From DATAAZ01 sp036259875 (GTDB taxonomy: Bacteria > Actinomycetota > Thermoleophilia > Gaiellales > Gaiellaceae), in NCBI GenBank assembly GCA_036259875.1, contig DATAAZ010000012.1, forward strand, positions 62,001 to 126,000: a stretch of DNA of 64,000 nt, written 5' to 3'. This document shows positions 48,609 to 57,292 of this stretch, in pieces. How positions within the stretch are numbered: the first letter of the stretch is position 1; each line of letters starts with the position of its first letter. The translations under genes and the position numbers were made by a program. The notes beneath the pieces were generated by a model. That model did not search any database, had not been told where the DNA came from, and saw nothing but the letters and a program-made list of their open reading frames with translations.

Positions 48609-50216
48609 CTACGACTGCAGGTACGCGCGCTTCACCATGACGGACGTCTGGTGGCCGAGCTGGACGTCGCGCACGCTCTTCTTCGCAACGTGCAGGCGAT
48701 TGATGAACGCGGGGATCGCCGTTCCCGCCTCGTTCGCGACGATCGTGAGCGCGTCCTCGTACGCCTGCCTCTGCTCCTCTTCGTCGGTCGTCGCGAGGCC
48801 TCTCGCGACGAGGTCGTCGAGCTCCTTGCTCTTCAGCTTCGACTCATTCCACGGCGCGCTCGTCGTGTAGGTGATCGAGAGCGCCTCGTTCGGGTGGCGG
48901 CGCGTGTAGTAGGAGGTGTACATCGGCTTCACGAGCCAGACCTGGTCCCAGAAGGTATCCGCGGGCCATTGCCGGATCTTCACGCGGATGCCGGCGGGCT
49001 CGACGACCTGCTGGTAGGCGACGGCGAGGTCGACCATCGCCCCGTACGCCTGCGACGTGATGAGCTCCACGTCGATCCCGTCCGGGTAGCCCGCGTCGGC
49101 GAGCAGCTGCTTCGCCTGGTCGATGTCCTGCTCGCGGATCCCGACCTCGTCCGGGAAGAACGGGTCGGTCGAGGGAACGGGCACGTCGCTCGTCGGCTCC
49201 CCGTAGCCCTGGTACGCCGTCTGGATCACCTGGTCGCGGTCGACGGCGATCTTGAGCGCCATCCGCACGCGCTCGTCGTCGAACGGCGGCTTCGTCGAGT
49301 CCATCGCGACGAGGAGGTACGTCGCGTTCTTGAACTCGAGCAGCTGGACGTTCGGATTTCCCTTGACCGTCGCCGCCGCGGAGAAGTCGATGTTGTCCGA
49401 GACGTGCGACTCGCCCGAGACGACCGACTGCACCTTGGTCGACTGCTCGGTGATGACAACGCCGCGGACGCCGTCGAGATAGGGGAAGCCCTCGTCCCAG
49501 TAGCGCTCGTTCCGCTGGAGCTCCCAGCTTCGCGCCGGCGAGAAGGACTTGAGCGTGAACGCTCCCGTCCCGATCCCCTTCGAGAAGTCCTTCGTCCCGT
49601 CCTGGACGAGCCGCGCCTGGCGCGCCGAGAGCGTGAGCGGGATGAGCGAGTCCGGCCGCTTCAGCCGCAAAACGAGAGTCGCGTCGTCGGGGGTCTGGAT
49701 CCCCTCCTTGTCGAGGCTCTGCGAGAGGCGGTCGTAGATGCCGCTTCCGAGCTTCTCGTCTAGCTGTCGGGAGATCGAATACGCGGCGTCCCGCGACGTC
49801 AGCGGCTTGCCGTCGTGCCAGGTGACGCCCTGGCGGAGCTTGAACGTCCACTCGGTGACGTCCGCGTTCGGCTCCCACGATTCCGCGAGCACGGGGTGAA
49901 CCTCGAAGTTCTCGTCCGCCACCGTGAGGGCGTCGTAGAGCAGGTCGGTGTAGATGCCGTCGTTCACGTTCGTCTGGACGGCGGGATCGAGGTTTTCCTT
50001 GGGGCCCCCGGTGTCGCTGATCGCGATCTGGAGGATGCCGCCCCGCCTCGGCGCGCCCCCGGCCTCCTGCTGAGGCTCGCCCTCGTCGCCGCCGCACGCG
50101 GCGAGGCCCAGCACGCTCATCCCGGCCGCCGTTCCGGCGGCGACTCTCAGGAGCTCGCGCCGCGTGAGCGCGTGGCGCTCATACGGGCTCAACAGATCGT
50201 CGTCTCGACGAGTCAT
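48609..50216 (-). CDS. ABC transporter substrate-binding protein, Tat lipoprotein
   Basis: A 535-residue family 5 solute-binding protein. The signal has a twin-arginine motif (ALTRRELLRVAAG, R19-R20) and a lipobox LAAC (C41), so it should be exported folded and anchored to the membrane. The body has the SBP_bac_5 pattern GGILQIAISDTGGP, VLAESWEPNADVTEWTFKLRQGVTWHDGKPL and later blocks. Specificity is not readable: peptides, nickel or other cargo are all possible. The ATG at 50216 starts the operon. Confidence 0.94.
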   Translation of the reverse strand: MTRRDDDLLSPYERHALTRRELLRVAAGTAAGMSVLGLAACGGDEGEPQQEAGGAPRRGGILQIAISDTGGPKENLDPAVQTNVNDGIYTDLLYDALTVADENFEVHPVLAESWEPNADVTEWTFKLRQGVTWHDGKPLTSRDAAYSISRQLDEKLGSGIYDRLSQSLDKEGIQTPDDATLVLRLKRPDSLIPLTLSARQARLVQDGTKDFSKGIGTGAFTLKSFSPARSWELQRNERYWDEGFPYLDGVRGVVITEQSTKVQSVVSGESHVSDNIDFSAAATVKGNPNVQLLEFKNATYLLVAMDSTKPPFDDERVRMALKIAVDRDQVIQTAYQGYGEPTSDVPVPSTDPFFPDEVGIREQDIDQAKQLLADAGYPDGIDVELITSQAYGAMVDLAVAYQQVVEPAGIRVKIRQWPADTFWDQVWLVKPMYTSYYTRRHPNEALSITYTTSAPWNESKLKSKELDDLVARGLATTDEEEQRQAYEDALTIVANEAGTAIPAFINRLHVAKKSVRDVQLGHQTSVMVKRAYLQS

Positions 50217-50343
50217 AGTCGCCTTTCTCCTCGGGTTCGGATCGCCCTCGCGCCCGCGACGTGCAGCGTCCAAGGCGGGAAGCCGAGGAGCATGAGCAGC
50301 GCTCGCCGCTGAGGGGATGGTCCGCGCACTACGCGCCCCCAGG

Positions 50344-50371
50344 ATCATAGAAGCCCCGTACGAGCTTTCAA
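50344..50371 (-). promoter_or_regulatory. predicted promoter of the ABC-glpD operon
   Basis: On the minus strand, TTGAAA (50371-50366) is followed after 16 bases by TATGAT (50349-50344), which matches five of six -10 consensus positions. Transcription would start near 50337, about 120 bases before the binding-protein ATG. The 224-base gap to the divergent EamA gene has no other clear signal. Confidence 0.55.
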
Positions 50372-50440
50372 GGCCGCGCCCTCGGGGAGAATCGGCCCCG
50401 TGACGCCGGTCCGAGGTCGTCGGGAGGCGAGCGCCCGCGC

Positions 50441-51457
50441 GTGGCGGACGTAAGCGCCTCCGCGCGCGCGGCTGCGGACGAGGCAGCCGGCCTCGAGAGA
50501 CCGCTCGCGCGGGGGCGGCCGCTCGTCGGCTACGCGCTGATCGTCGTAGCGACGGCGCTCGGCGGCATCAACGCGACGGTCGCGAAGATCGTCATCGTCG
50601 CCGGCGGCGTCGGCGCGAATCGGCTAGCCGAGCTTCGGGCGGCGGGAGCGGCGCTTCTCCTGCTCGCGGGCATCGTGCTCCTCGGCCGCGGCCGGAAGCT
50701 CCCGGCGCGGAGCGAGCTTCCGTTCCTCGTCCTCTTCGGGATCGTCGGGCTCGCCGCCGCTCAGTTCACGTACTTCGTCAGCATCGAGCGGCTGCAGATC
50801 GGCGTCGCGCTCTTGATCGTGAACCTCGCGGTCGTGCTCGTCGCCCTGTGGGGCCGCTTTGTCGGCGGCGAGCGCGTGAACGCGCGCCTCTGGCTCGCGA
50901 TCGGGCTCGCGCTCGGCGGCCTCGCGCTCGTCGTCGAGATCTGGCGCGGCGTCGAGCTCGACGCGCTCGGCGTCGTCGCCGCGCTCGTCGCCGCGTTCGC
51001 GTACGCCGCGTACATCCTGATGGCCGACCGGAGCGCCCACGCGGGCCGCCCGGCATCCTTCCTCGTCGCCTGGGGGTTCGTGTTCGCGACCGCGTTCTGG
51101 AGCGTCGCCCAACCTTGGTGGACGTTCCCGTTCGACCTTCTCGACGACCGCGTCTCGCTGCTCGGCCGGCTCGAGGGACACGAGGCTCCGGTCTTCGCCC
51201 TGCTCGCGTACGTCATCCCGTTCGGGACGCTCGGCGTCTTCCTCCTCTACGCAGCCGCGCTCCGCTACATCCCACCCACCCACGTCGTCGTTGCCGCCGT
51301 CCTGGAGCCGGTCTTCGGCGCCGTCGTCGCGTTCGCGTGGCTGGGGGAGACGCTCGCCCCGCCGCAGATCGCCGGCGGCCTCCTCGTCGTCGCCGCGGTC
51401 TTGCTCGGGCAGGCGGCTCGGGAGCGCCCCGCCGCGGCGGCTCACGCTCACGCATGA
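50441..51457 (+). CDS. EamA/DMT family transporter
   Basis: A 338-residue membrane protein with two EamA repeats of about five segments each (GYALIVVATALGGINATVAKIV and ALIVNLAVVLVALWGRFVGGE onward). The second repeat ends with PPTHVVVAAVLEPVFGAVVAFAWLGE. DMT transporters export metabolites or amino acids. The first 35 residues are Ala-rich and hydrophilic. The GTG start lacks a clear ribosome-binding site, so a later start near residue 30 is possible. The 3' end overlaps the convergent glycerophosphodiesterase gene by ten bases. Confidence 0.87.
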   Translation: MADVSASARAAADEAAGLERPLARGRPLVGYALIVVATALGGINATVAKIVIVAGGVGANRLAELRAAGAALLLLAGIVLLGRGRKLPARSELPFLVLFGIVGLAAAQFTYFVSIERLQIGVALLIVNLAVVLVALWGRFVGGERVNARLWLAIGLALGGLALVVEIWRGVELDALGVVAALVAAFAYAAYILMADRSAHAGRPASFLVAWGFVFATAFWSVAQPWWTFPFDLLDDRVSLLGRLEGHEAPVFALLAYVIPFGTLGVFLLYAAALRYIPPTHVVVAAVLEPVFGAVVAFAWLGETLAPPQIAGGLLVVAAVLLGQAARERPAAAAHAHA

Positions 51458-52062
51458 CCGACGACCCGCCGGAGGAGGTCGGGGCGGTCCGTGAAGATTC
51501 CGCGCACCGGGGCATCGGCGAGCTCGCGCATCCGTCGCTCGTCGTTGACCGTGTAGACGGTCGCCGCGACGCCGAGCCGCTTCGCGAGCGCGAGCGCGCG
51601 GCCGGTGGCCTTCGCGTCGGCGAGCCCGATCCCCCATGCGTACCGTGCGGCCGTTCGCATCGGCACGTACGCGACGTGCTGAACCGTGCGGAAGTCGGGG
51701 CGAAGCCGTCGCGTGTCGAGGATCGCCCGCGGCAGGAAGGACACGACGAGGACCGAGTCCGAGTCGGCTCCGTGCTCGCCGAGCGCGCGAAGCGTCGGCT
51801 CCACCACGCGCCGCTCCTTCAGCTCGACGGCTAGGCCGACCTTACCCACGCATTCCGCGAGTACGGCGTCGAGCGTGGGCAGCCCGAGGGCGGAATCGCG
51901 GCGGACGCGGTCGTGCGCGACGACGAGCGTCCCGTCGGGCGCAGCCCGGACGTCGAACTCGACGTAGTCGGCCCCGAGCTCGATCGCGCGGCGAAACGCG
52001 GGCAGCGTGTTCTCGGGCAGGTTCCACGACGCGCCGCGGTGCGCAATGACGAGCGGCCTCAA
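51448..52062 (-). CDS. glycerophosphodiester phosphodiesterase
   Basis: A short, 204-residue GDPD-family TIM barrel. The motifs VIAHRGASWNLPENTLPAF (H-R...E-N), DYVEFDVRAAPDGTLVVAHD (E-x-D and H) and VGLAVELKE are complete. It yields glycerol-3-phosphate and an alcohol from glycerophosphodiesters in the cytoplasm, as no signal peptide is present. The start is a TTG overlapping the upstream HAD gene stop (TTGA), so translation is coupled. The product would feed GlpD encoded nearby. Confidence 0.92.
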   Translation of the reverse strand: MRPLVIAHRGASWNLPENTLPAFRRAIELGADYVEFDVRAAPDGTLVVAHDRVRRDSALGLPTLDAVLAECVGKVGLAVELKERRVVEPTLRALGEHGADSDSVLVVSFLPRAILDTRRLRPDFRTVQHVAYVPMRTAARYAWGIGLADAKATGRALALAKRLGVAATVYTVNDERRMRELADAPVRGIFTDRPDLLRRVVGHA

Positions 52063-52715
52063 CCCACGAGCCGCTCGATCAGCATCGCATCGAGCCGTTC
52101 GGCAAGCTCGTCGGCCGCCGCGAGGCGCTCGGGCGCGAGCGTCCCGAGAATGCCGACGCAGCGCATCCCCGCCGCCTTCGCGGCCGCGACGCCGGCCTCC
52201 GTGTCCTCGAAGACGAGCACGTCGCGCGCCTCGAGGCCGCGATCGAGGAGTTGGAGGGCGCGGAGATACCCATCCGGATGTGGCTTCCCGTGCTCCACAT
52301 CCTCCGCCGCGACAACCGCGCCGATCTGCGGCGCAAGGCCGGTCGCCTCGAGGACCGGCTCGATCTCCGCCCGCGCTGCACCCGAGACGACCGCGACGGG
52401 CAGCCGCGCCGCCGCCCGCCGCACCGCCTCGCGGACGTGCGCGGGAACGGTGGATCCGTCCGCGACGCGGGCGCGATAGCGCTCCACGCGCTCTCGTACG
52501 ACGTCATCGACGGCGGGGTCGTCCCGTCCGAGCCACGTACGGACGATCTCGGGGTCCGACAGCCCGGCGAGCCGGTCGAAGTACTCCCGTGCGGAGAGAG
52601 GCTTGCCGTGCATGGCGAAGAGCTCCTGGAAGATCTCGAGGAGAATCGGCTCGTCTTGGGAGAGCGTGCCGTTGAAGTCGAAGATGACGGCGCGCGGCCG
52701 CACCCCTCGAAACAC
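52059..52715 (-). CDS. HAD family hydrolase, phosphoglucomutase-like
   Basis: A 218-residue HAD phosphatase of the beta-phosphoglucomutase/GPH subgroup. Motif I is AVIFDFNGTLSQDE (D-x-N rather than D-x-D), motif II is LPVAVVSGAARAE, motif III is the Lys in VEHGKPHPDGYL, and motif IV is VLVFEDTEAGVAAAKAAGM. The cap helices lie between residues 18 and 85. The change to Asn in motif I is seen in some members and may affect phosphoryl transfer. GTG at 52715 is the likely start, 11 bases from the divergent EamA gene. A GTG at 52703 is the alternative. Confidence 0.88.
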   Translation of the reverse strand: MFRGVRPRAVIFDFNGTLSQDEPILLEIFQELFAMHGKPLSAREYFDRLAGLSDPEIVRTWLGRDDPAVDDVVRERVERYRARVADGSTVPAHVREAVRRAAARLPVAVVSGAARAEIEPVLEATGLAPQIGAVVAAEDVEHGKPHPDGYLRALQLLDRGLEARDVLVFEDTEAGVAAAKAAGMRCVGILGTLAPERLAAADELAERLDAMLIERLVG

Positions 52716-52726
52716 TAACCGGGTCG

Positions 52727-53548
52727 ATGCCCGCATCCGCCCTTGCGCTCGTGCTCGCCGCGGCGATCCTGCACGCGTCCTGGAACCTGCTGCTCGCCCG
52801 CGCGCGAGACCCCGAGGCGGCGACCGCGGTCGCGATCCTGGTCGCCGTCCTTGCGTACGCGCCGGTCGCGGCACTCGTCTGGAGAATCGAGCCCGCCGCC
52901 TGGCCCTACCTCGGGGCGACCGCGGTGTTGCACCTTGCGTATACGGCGCTCTTGGCCGCCGCGTACCGACGCGCCGAGCTCTCGGTCGTCTACCCCGTCT
53001 CGCGCGGGACGGCGCCCGTGCTCGTGCTCGTCGTCGGCGTCACCGCGCTCGGCGCCGAGACGTCCGTCGGGCAGGCGCTGGGGATTTGCGTCGTCGCGCT
53101 CGGCGTCTTCCTCGTCCAGGGACCCCGGCGGCGATCGGCGACCGGGTTCGTCTTCGGGCTCGCGCTCGCGGCGGTGATCGCGTCCTACACGCTGGTCGAC
53201 AAGCGCGGGATCCCGCACGCATCTCCGTTCGCGTACCTCGAGATTTCGATGCTCCTGACGGCGGTCGCCTACACGGCGCTGCTCGCTCGGCTCCGCGGCC
53301 GGAGCGCCCTCACCGCCGAGCTGACGCCCGCGTCCGCCGCCGCAGGGCTCGCGACGTTCGGCGCGTACGGCCTCGTCCTCGCCGCACTCCAGCGGGCGCC
53401 TGCGGCGCCCGTCGCCGCCGTCCGCGAGACGAGCATCGTGATCGCGGCCGCCCTCGCCGCGGCCGTCCTCGGTGAGACCGTTGGGCGGCTCCGCCTGGTC
53501 GGCGCCGTCGTGGTGGCCGCCGGTGTGGCGCTGATCAGCGCGTCGTAG
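52727..53548 (+). CDS. EamA/DMT family transporter
   Basis: A 273-residue membrane protein with about nine or ten segments. It starts ALALVLAAAILHASWNLLLARARD, a common EamA opening, and ends with the repeat-2 block APAAPVAAVRETSIVIAAALAAAVLGE. DMT exporters of this size move metabolites. Its specificity is not visible. It is divergent from the HAD gene and 19 bases upstream of the dimethylglycine dehydrogenase, with which it may share a transcript. That hints at an amine or amino-acid role but no more. Confidence 0.88.
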   Translation: MPASALALVLAAAILHASWNLLLARARDPEAATAVAILVAVLAYAPVAALVWRIEPAAWPYLGATAVLHLAYTALLAAAYRRAELSVVYPVSRGTAPVLVLVVGVTALGAETSVGQALGICVVALGVFLVQGPRRRSATGFVFGLALAAVIASYTLVDKRGIPHASPFAYLEISMLLTAVAYTALLARLRGRSALTAELTPASAAAGLATFGAYGLVLAALQRAPAAPVAAVRETSIVIAAALAAAVLGETVGRLRLVGAVVVAAGVALISAS

Positions 53549-53567
53549 ATTTCGTAGGGTTCCGGCG

Positions 53568-55994
53568 ATGGACTCGCACGCGGACGTCGTCGTCGTGGGC
53601 GCGGCGGTCGTTGGCTGCTCGGTCGCCGAGCACCTGACGCGCCTCGGCGTCACGGACGTCGTCGTCGTCGAGCAGGGTCCACTCCCCGCGACGGGAGGAT
53701 CAACGTCGCATGCGCCCGGGCTCGTCTTCCAGACGAACCCGTCCAAGACGATGGCCGAGCTCGCGCGGCTCACGGTCGAGCGCTACGCCGAGCTCGGCTG
53801 CTTCGACGCCGTCGGGAGCATCGAGGTCGCCCGAACGGCGGAGCGCCACGCGGAGCTGAAGCGCCGGCACGGGCTCGCGACCTCGTGGGGCCTTCCGTCG
53901 ACGCTCCTGACGCCGGAAGAAGTCGCCGATCGAATTCCGCTCCTCGACCCGGAGCGGATTCACGCGGGCTACTTCGTGCCCTCCGACGGCGTCGCGCGTG
54001 CGGTGCGCGCCTGCGCGACGATGGCGGAGGAGGCGAGCGGCCGGGGGGCGCGCTTCCACGGCGACACCGAGGTGACGGGAATCGACCTCACAGGCGGGCG
54101 CGTCCGGGCGGTCGAGACGTCGGCCGGGCGGATCACGACGGAGCTCGTCGTCGTCTGTGCGGGGATCTGGGGCCCGCTCGTCGGGCGGATGGCCGGCGTG
54201 CCGGTCCCCCTCCACCCGGTCGAGCATCAGCTTGTCTGGACGAACGCGCTCCCCGAGCTCGCCGGCGCCGCGGAGGAGGAGATCTCGCATCCGATCCTGC
54301 GCGACCAGGACCGCTGCATGTACTTCCGGCAGCGCGGGGAGCGCTACGGGGTCGGCTCGTACCAGCACCGCCCGCTCCTCGTCGCGCCGGAGGAGATTCC
54401 GCGCCACGGCGAGGCGCCCGTCATGCCGACGATGCTCAGGTTCACCGCCGAGGACTTCGAGCCCGCCTGGCGCGACGCGGGCGAGCTTCTGCCCGCGCTC
54501 GCAAGCGCCGAGATCGCGGAGCCGATGAACGCGATGTTCTCGTTCACGCCCGACGGTCTGCCGCTCCTCGGGCCGGCGAAGGAGGTCGACGGCGTCTGGC
54601 TCGCGGAGGCGATCTGGATCACGCACGCCGCGGGTGCGGGGCGCGTCGTCGCCGAGTGGATCGCCGAGAGCGCCCCGTCCGTCGACTTGCGCGAGTGCGA
54701 CGTGAACCGCTTCGAGGCGCACGTCGCGACCCCGGCGTACGTCCGCCGGCGGGCGGCGACCGCCTACGACGAGGTCTACGACATCATCCACCCGCTCCAG
54801 CCGATGGAGGAGCCGCGGCCGTTGCGCGTCAGCCCGTTCTACGGCCGGCAGGCCGAGCACGGCGCGTTCTTCCTGGAGGCGAACGGCTGGGAGCGGCCGC
54901 ACTGGTACGAGGTGAACGCGGCACTCCTACGCGAGTACGACGTCCCCAGGCGCTCGGGGTGGGAGGCTCGCTACTGGTCGCCCATCGTCGGCGCCGAGGC
55001 GCTCGCCACACGCGAGCGCCTCGGTCTCTTCGACATGACGTCGCTCAAGCGCGCCTCGGTCACCGGTCCGGGCGCGGTCGGCTTCCTCCAGCGACTTACG
55101 ACGAACGAGCTGGACCGCCCGCCCGGCTACGTGACGTACACGCTCATGCTCGACGATCGCGGCGGGATCGTGAGCGACGTGACCGTGGCGCGCCTCGCGG
55201 ACGACCGTTTCCAGCTGGGGCTGAACGGACCGCGTGACCTCGTCTGGCTCCAGCGGAACGCGCCGAGCGACGGTTCGGTCGTCGTCCGCGACGTCACCGG
55301 CGGGACGTGCTGCATCGGTCTCTGGGGGCCGCTCGCGCGGGAGGTCGCGCAGCCCCTCTCGCGCGACGACCTCTCGCACGAGGGCTTCGGCTTCTTCCGC
55401 GCCCGCGAGATCTTCGTCGGCGAGGTGCCTGTGACGGCGCTCCGTCTCTCGTACGTCGGGGAGCTGGGGTGGGAGCTCTACGCCTCCGCCGAGTACGGCG
55501 CGCGCCTCTGGGATCTCCTCTGGAGCTCGGCGCGCGAGCGCGGCGGGATCGCCGCCGGCCGCGGCGCCTTCAACGCGATGCGCCTCGAGAAGGGCTATCG
55601 CTCCTGGGGGTTCGACATGTGGTCGGAGCACGACCCGTACGAGGCGGGGCTCGCGTTCACCTTGAAGCTCGACAAGGGCGACTTCCTCGGCCGCGAGGCG
55701 CTCGTTGGCAGGGGCGACTCACCGGCGCGGCGCCTGACGCCGCTGACGCTCGACGACGCCGCCCGTGTCGTCTTGGGCAAGGAGCCCGTCTACGCGAACG
55801 GCGACGCGGTCGGGTTCGTGACGAGTGCCGACTACGGCTACAGCGTCGGGCGTGGGATCGCGTACGCGTGGCTCCCGAGTGAGCTCTCGGTGGCAGGCAC
55901 GCCCCTCGAGGTCGAATACTTCGCCGAGCGCCTCGCGGCGACGGTCGCCGACGAGCCGCTCTTCGACCCGGAGATGACGCGCATGAGGTGCTGA
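53568..55994 (+). CDS. dimethylglycine/sarcosine dehydrogenase, FAD plus folate (GcvT) domains
   Basis: An 808-residue two-domain protein. Residues 1-370 form a DAO flavin domain; ATGGSTSHAPGLVFQTNPSK places H48 where the family attaches FAD covalently. Its FAD loop GAAVVGCS lacks one Gly of GxGxxG. A linker is followed by a GcvT-like folate domain (about 430-800) with GLFDMTSLKRASVTGPGAVG and DRGGIVSDVTVARL. The enzyme oxidises dimethylglycine or sarcosine and passes the methyl group to THF as methylene-THF. The next gene follows after 13 bases, with a strong AAGGAGG. Confidence 0.93.
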   Translation: MDSHADVVVVGAAVVGCSVAEHLTRLGVTDVVVVEQGPLPATGGSTSHAPGLVFQTNPSKTMAELARLTVERYAELGCFDAVGSIEVARTAERHAELKRRHGLATSWGLPSTLLTPEEVADRIPLLDPERIHAGYFVPSDGVARAVRACATMAEEASGRGARFHGDTEVTGIDLTGGRVRAVETSAGRITTELVVVCAGIWGPLVGRMAGVPVPLHPVEHQLVWTNALPELAGAAEEEISHPILRDQDRCMYFRQRGERYGVGSYQHRPLLVAPEEIPRHGEAPVMPTMLRFTAEDFEPAWRDAGELLPALASAEIAEPMNAMFSFTPDGLPLLGPAKEVDGVWLAEAIWITHAAGAGRVVAEWIAESAPSVDLRECDVNRFEAHVATPAYVRRRAATAYDEVYDIIHPLQPMEEPRPLRVSPFYGRQAEHGAFFLEANGWERPHWYEVNAALLREYDVPRRSGWEARYWSPIVGAEALATRERLGLFDMTSLKRASVTGPGAVGFLQRLTTNELDRPPGYVTYTLMLDDRGGIVSDVTVARLADDRFQLGLNGPRDLVWLQRNAPSDGSVVVRDVTGGTCCIGLWGPLAREVAQPLSRDDLSHEGFGFFRAREIFVGEVPVTALRLSYVGELGWELYASAEYGARLWDLLWSSARERGGIAAGRGAFNAMRLEKGYRSWGFDMWSEHDPYEAGLAFTLKLDKGDFLGREALVGRGDSPARRLTPLTLDDAARVVLGKEPVYANGDAVGFVTSADYGYSVGRGIAYAWLPSELSVAGTPLEVEYFAERLAATVADEPLFDPEMTRMRC

Positions 55995-56007
55995 CGAAGG
56001 AGGAACC

Positions 56008-57228
56008 TTGTCCGAGATCGAGGCCCCGCAGATCCTGCTCTACAGCCGGCTCCGCCGCTCGCCGTACTTCTACGCGTCCCGCGAGCACGGGCCGAAGATG
56101 TACAGCGTCTACAACCACACGTACCACCCCCGCCACTACGGCGACCCGGTGGAGGAGTACTGGCAGCTCCTGAACGGCGTCACGCTCTGGGACGTCGGCG
56201 TCGAGCGTCAGATCGAGATCTCGGGGCCGGACGCGTTCGAGTTCACGAACCGGCTCGTGCCGCGTGACCTCCACAAGTGCGACGTCGGCCAGTGCAAATA
56301 CGTCTTCATCACGGCCGAGGACGGCGGGATCCTCAACGATCCCGTCCTGCTTCGCCTCGAGGAGAACCGCTTCTGGCTCTCGCTCGCCGACTCGGACATC
56401 GAACTCTGGGCGCGCGGCGTCGCGGTCAACTCGGGTCTCGACGTCACGATCGGCGAGATCGACGTCAACCCGGTCCAGGTGCAGGGTCCCAAGTCGAAGG
56501 ACGTCATGGTCGAGCTCTTCGGCGGCTCGATCCTCGACGTGCCCTATTACTACCTGCGCGAATACGATTTCGACGGCCTCCGCGTCGCCGTCTCCCGGAC
56601 CGGGTACACGGCGGAGCTCGGGTACGAGATCTACTGCTACGAGGCCTCGAAGCGCGGCGCCGAGCTCTGGGAGAAGGTGCTCGAGGCGGGCGAGCCTCAC
56701 GGGCTCGCCGTGATCGGCCCCTGCCACATCAAGCGGATCGAGGCGGGGATCCTCGCGCTCGGACCGGGGTGCGACATGTGGTTCGACACGAATCCCTACG
56801 AGGTCGAGATGGGCTACGAGTGGATGGTCGATCTCGAGCAGGAAGCCAACTTCATCGGCAAGGAGGCCCTGAAGCGCATCAAGGCCGAGGGCGTGAAGCG
56901 GAAGCTCGTCGGCGTTGAGATCGGCGGCGAGAGCGTCGGCTCCTACAACGACGGCTCGATGATCGACGTCTTCCCGGTTTACGTGAACGGGGACCGGGTC
57001 GGGAAGGTCACGTCCGCCTGCTATTCGCCGCGTCTCGAGAAGAACATCGGCTTCGCGATGCTGCCGATCGAGCACACGGAGCTCGGGACGGAGGTCGTCG
57101 TCGAGACGCCGCAGAGCGGCCGCGTCGAGGCCGTCGTCGTCCGCAAGCCGTTCGTTGACCCCGAGAAGGAGGTCCCCAAGCAGGAGGTCGCGGCGGGCGT
57201 GGAGGCGAAGACGACCTCGCCGAGCTGA
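56008..57228 (+). CDS. GcvT/DmdA-like tetrahydrofolate methyltransferase
   Basis: A 406-residue aminomethyltransferase-family protein. It resembles DMSP demethylase DmdA more than the T-protein. The loop reads GGILNDPVLL (106-115), in place of GG-x2-DDL, and LFGGSILDVPYYYLREYDFDG and GCDMWFDTNPYEVEMGYEWMVDLE are family blocks. It probably moves a methyl group from a methylated substrate to THF. The TTG start is preceded by AAGGAGG, and it follows dimethylglycine dehydrogenase by 13 bases. A hairpin with a TTCG loop lies between it and the reductase gene. Confidence 0.85.
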   Translation: MSEIEAPQILLYSRLRRSPYFYASREHGPKMYSVYNHTYHPRHYGDPVEEYWQLLNGVTLWDVGVERQIEISGPDAFEFTNRLVPRDLHKCDVGQCKYVFITAEDGGILNDPVLLRLEENRFWLSLADSDIELWARGVAVNSGLDVTIGEIDVNPVQVQGPKSKDVMVELFGGSILDVPYYYLREYDFDGLRVAVSRTGYTAELGYEIYCYEASKRGAELWEKVLEAGEPHGLAVIGPCHIKRIEAGILALGPGCDMWFDTNPYEVEMGYEWMVDLEQEANFIGKEALKRIKAEGVKRKLVGVEIGGESVGSYNDGSMIDVFPVYVNGDRVGKVTSACYSPRLEKNIGFAMLPIEHTELGTEVVVETPQSGRVEAVVVRKPFVDPEKEVPKQEVAAGVEAKTTSPS

Positions 57229-57260
57229 CGAAGGCGCCGCCTGCGGTGCCGACGCCCAGC

Positions 57261-57283
57261 ACGGGCGGGCTTCGTCCGCCCGT
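57261..57283 (+). promoter_or_regulatory. hairpin between the methyltransferase and the reductase gene
   Basis: ACGGGCGG (57261-57268) and CCGCCCGT (57276-57283) form a perfect eight-base stem around a GCTTCGT loop. It ends nine bases before the ATG of the reductase. It could be a stabilising element, a weak terminator or a translational control hairpin. Confidence 0.35.
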
Positions 57284-57292
57284 ACGTCTGAA

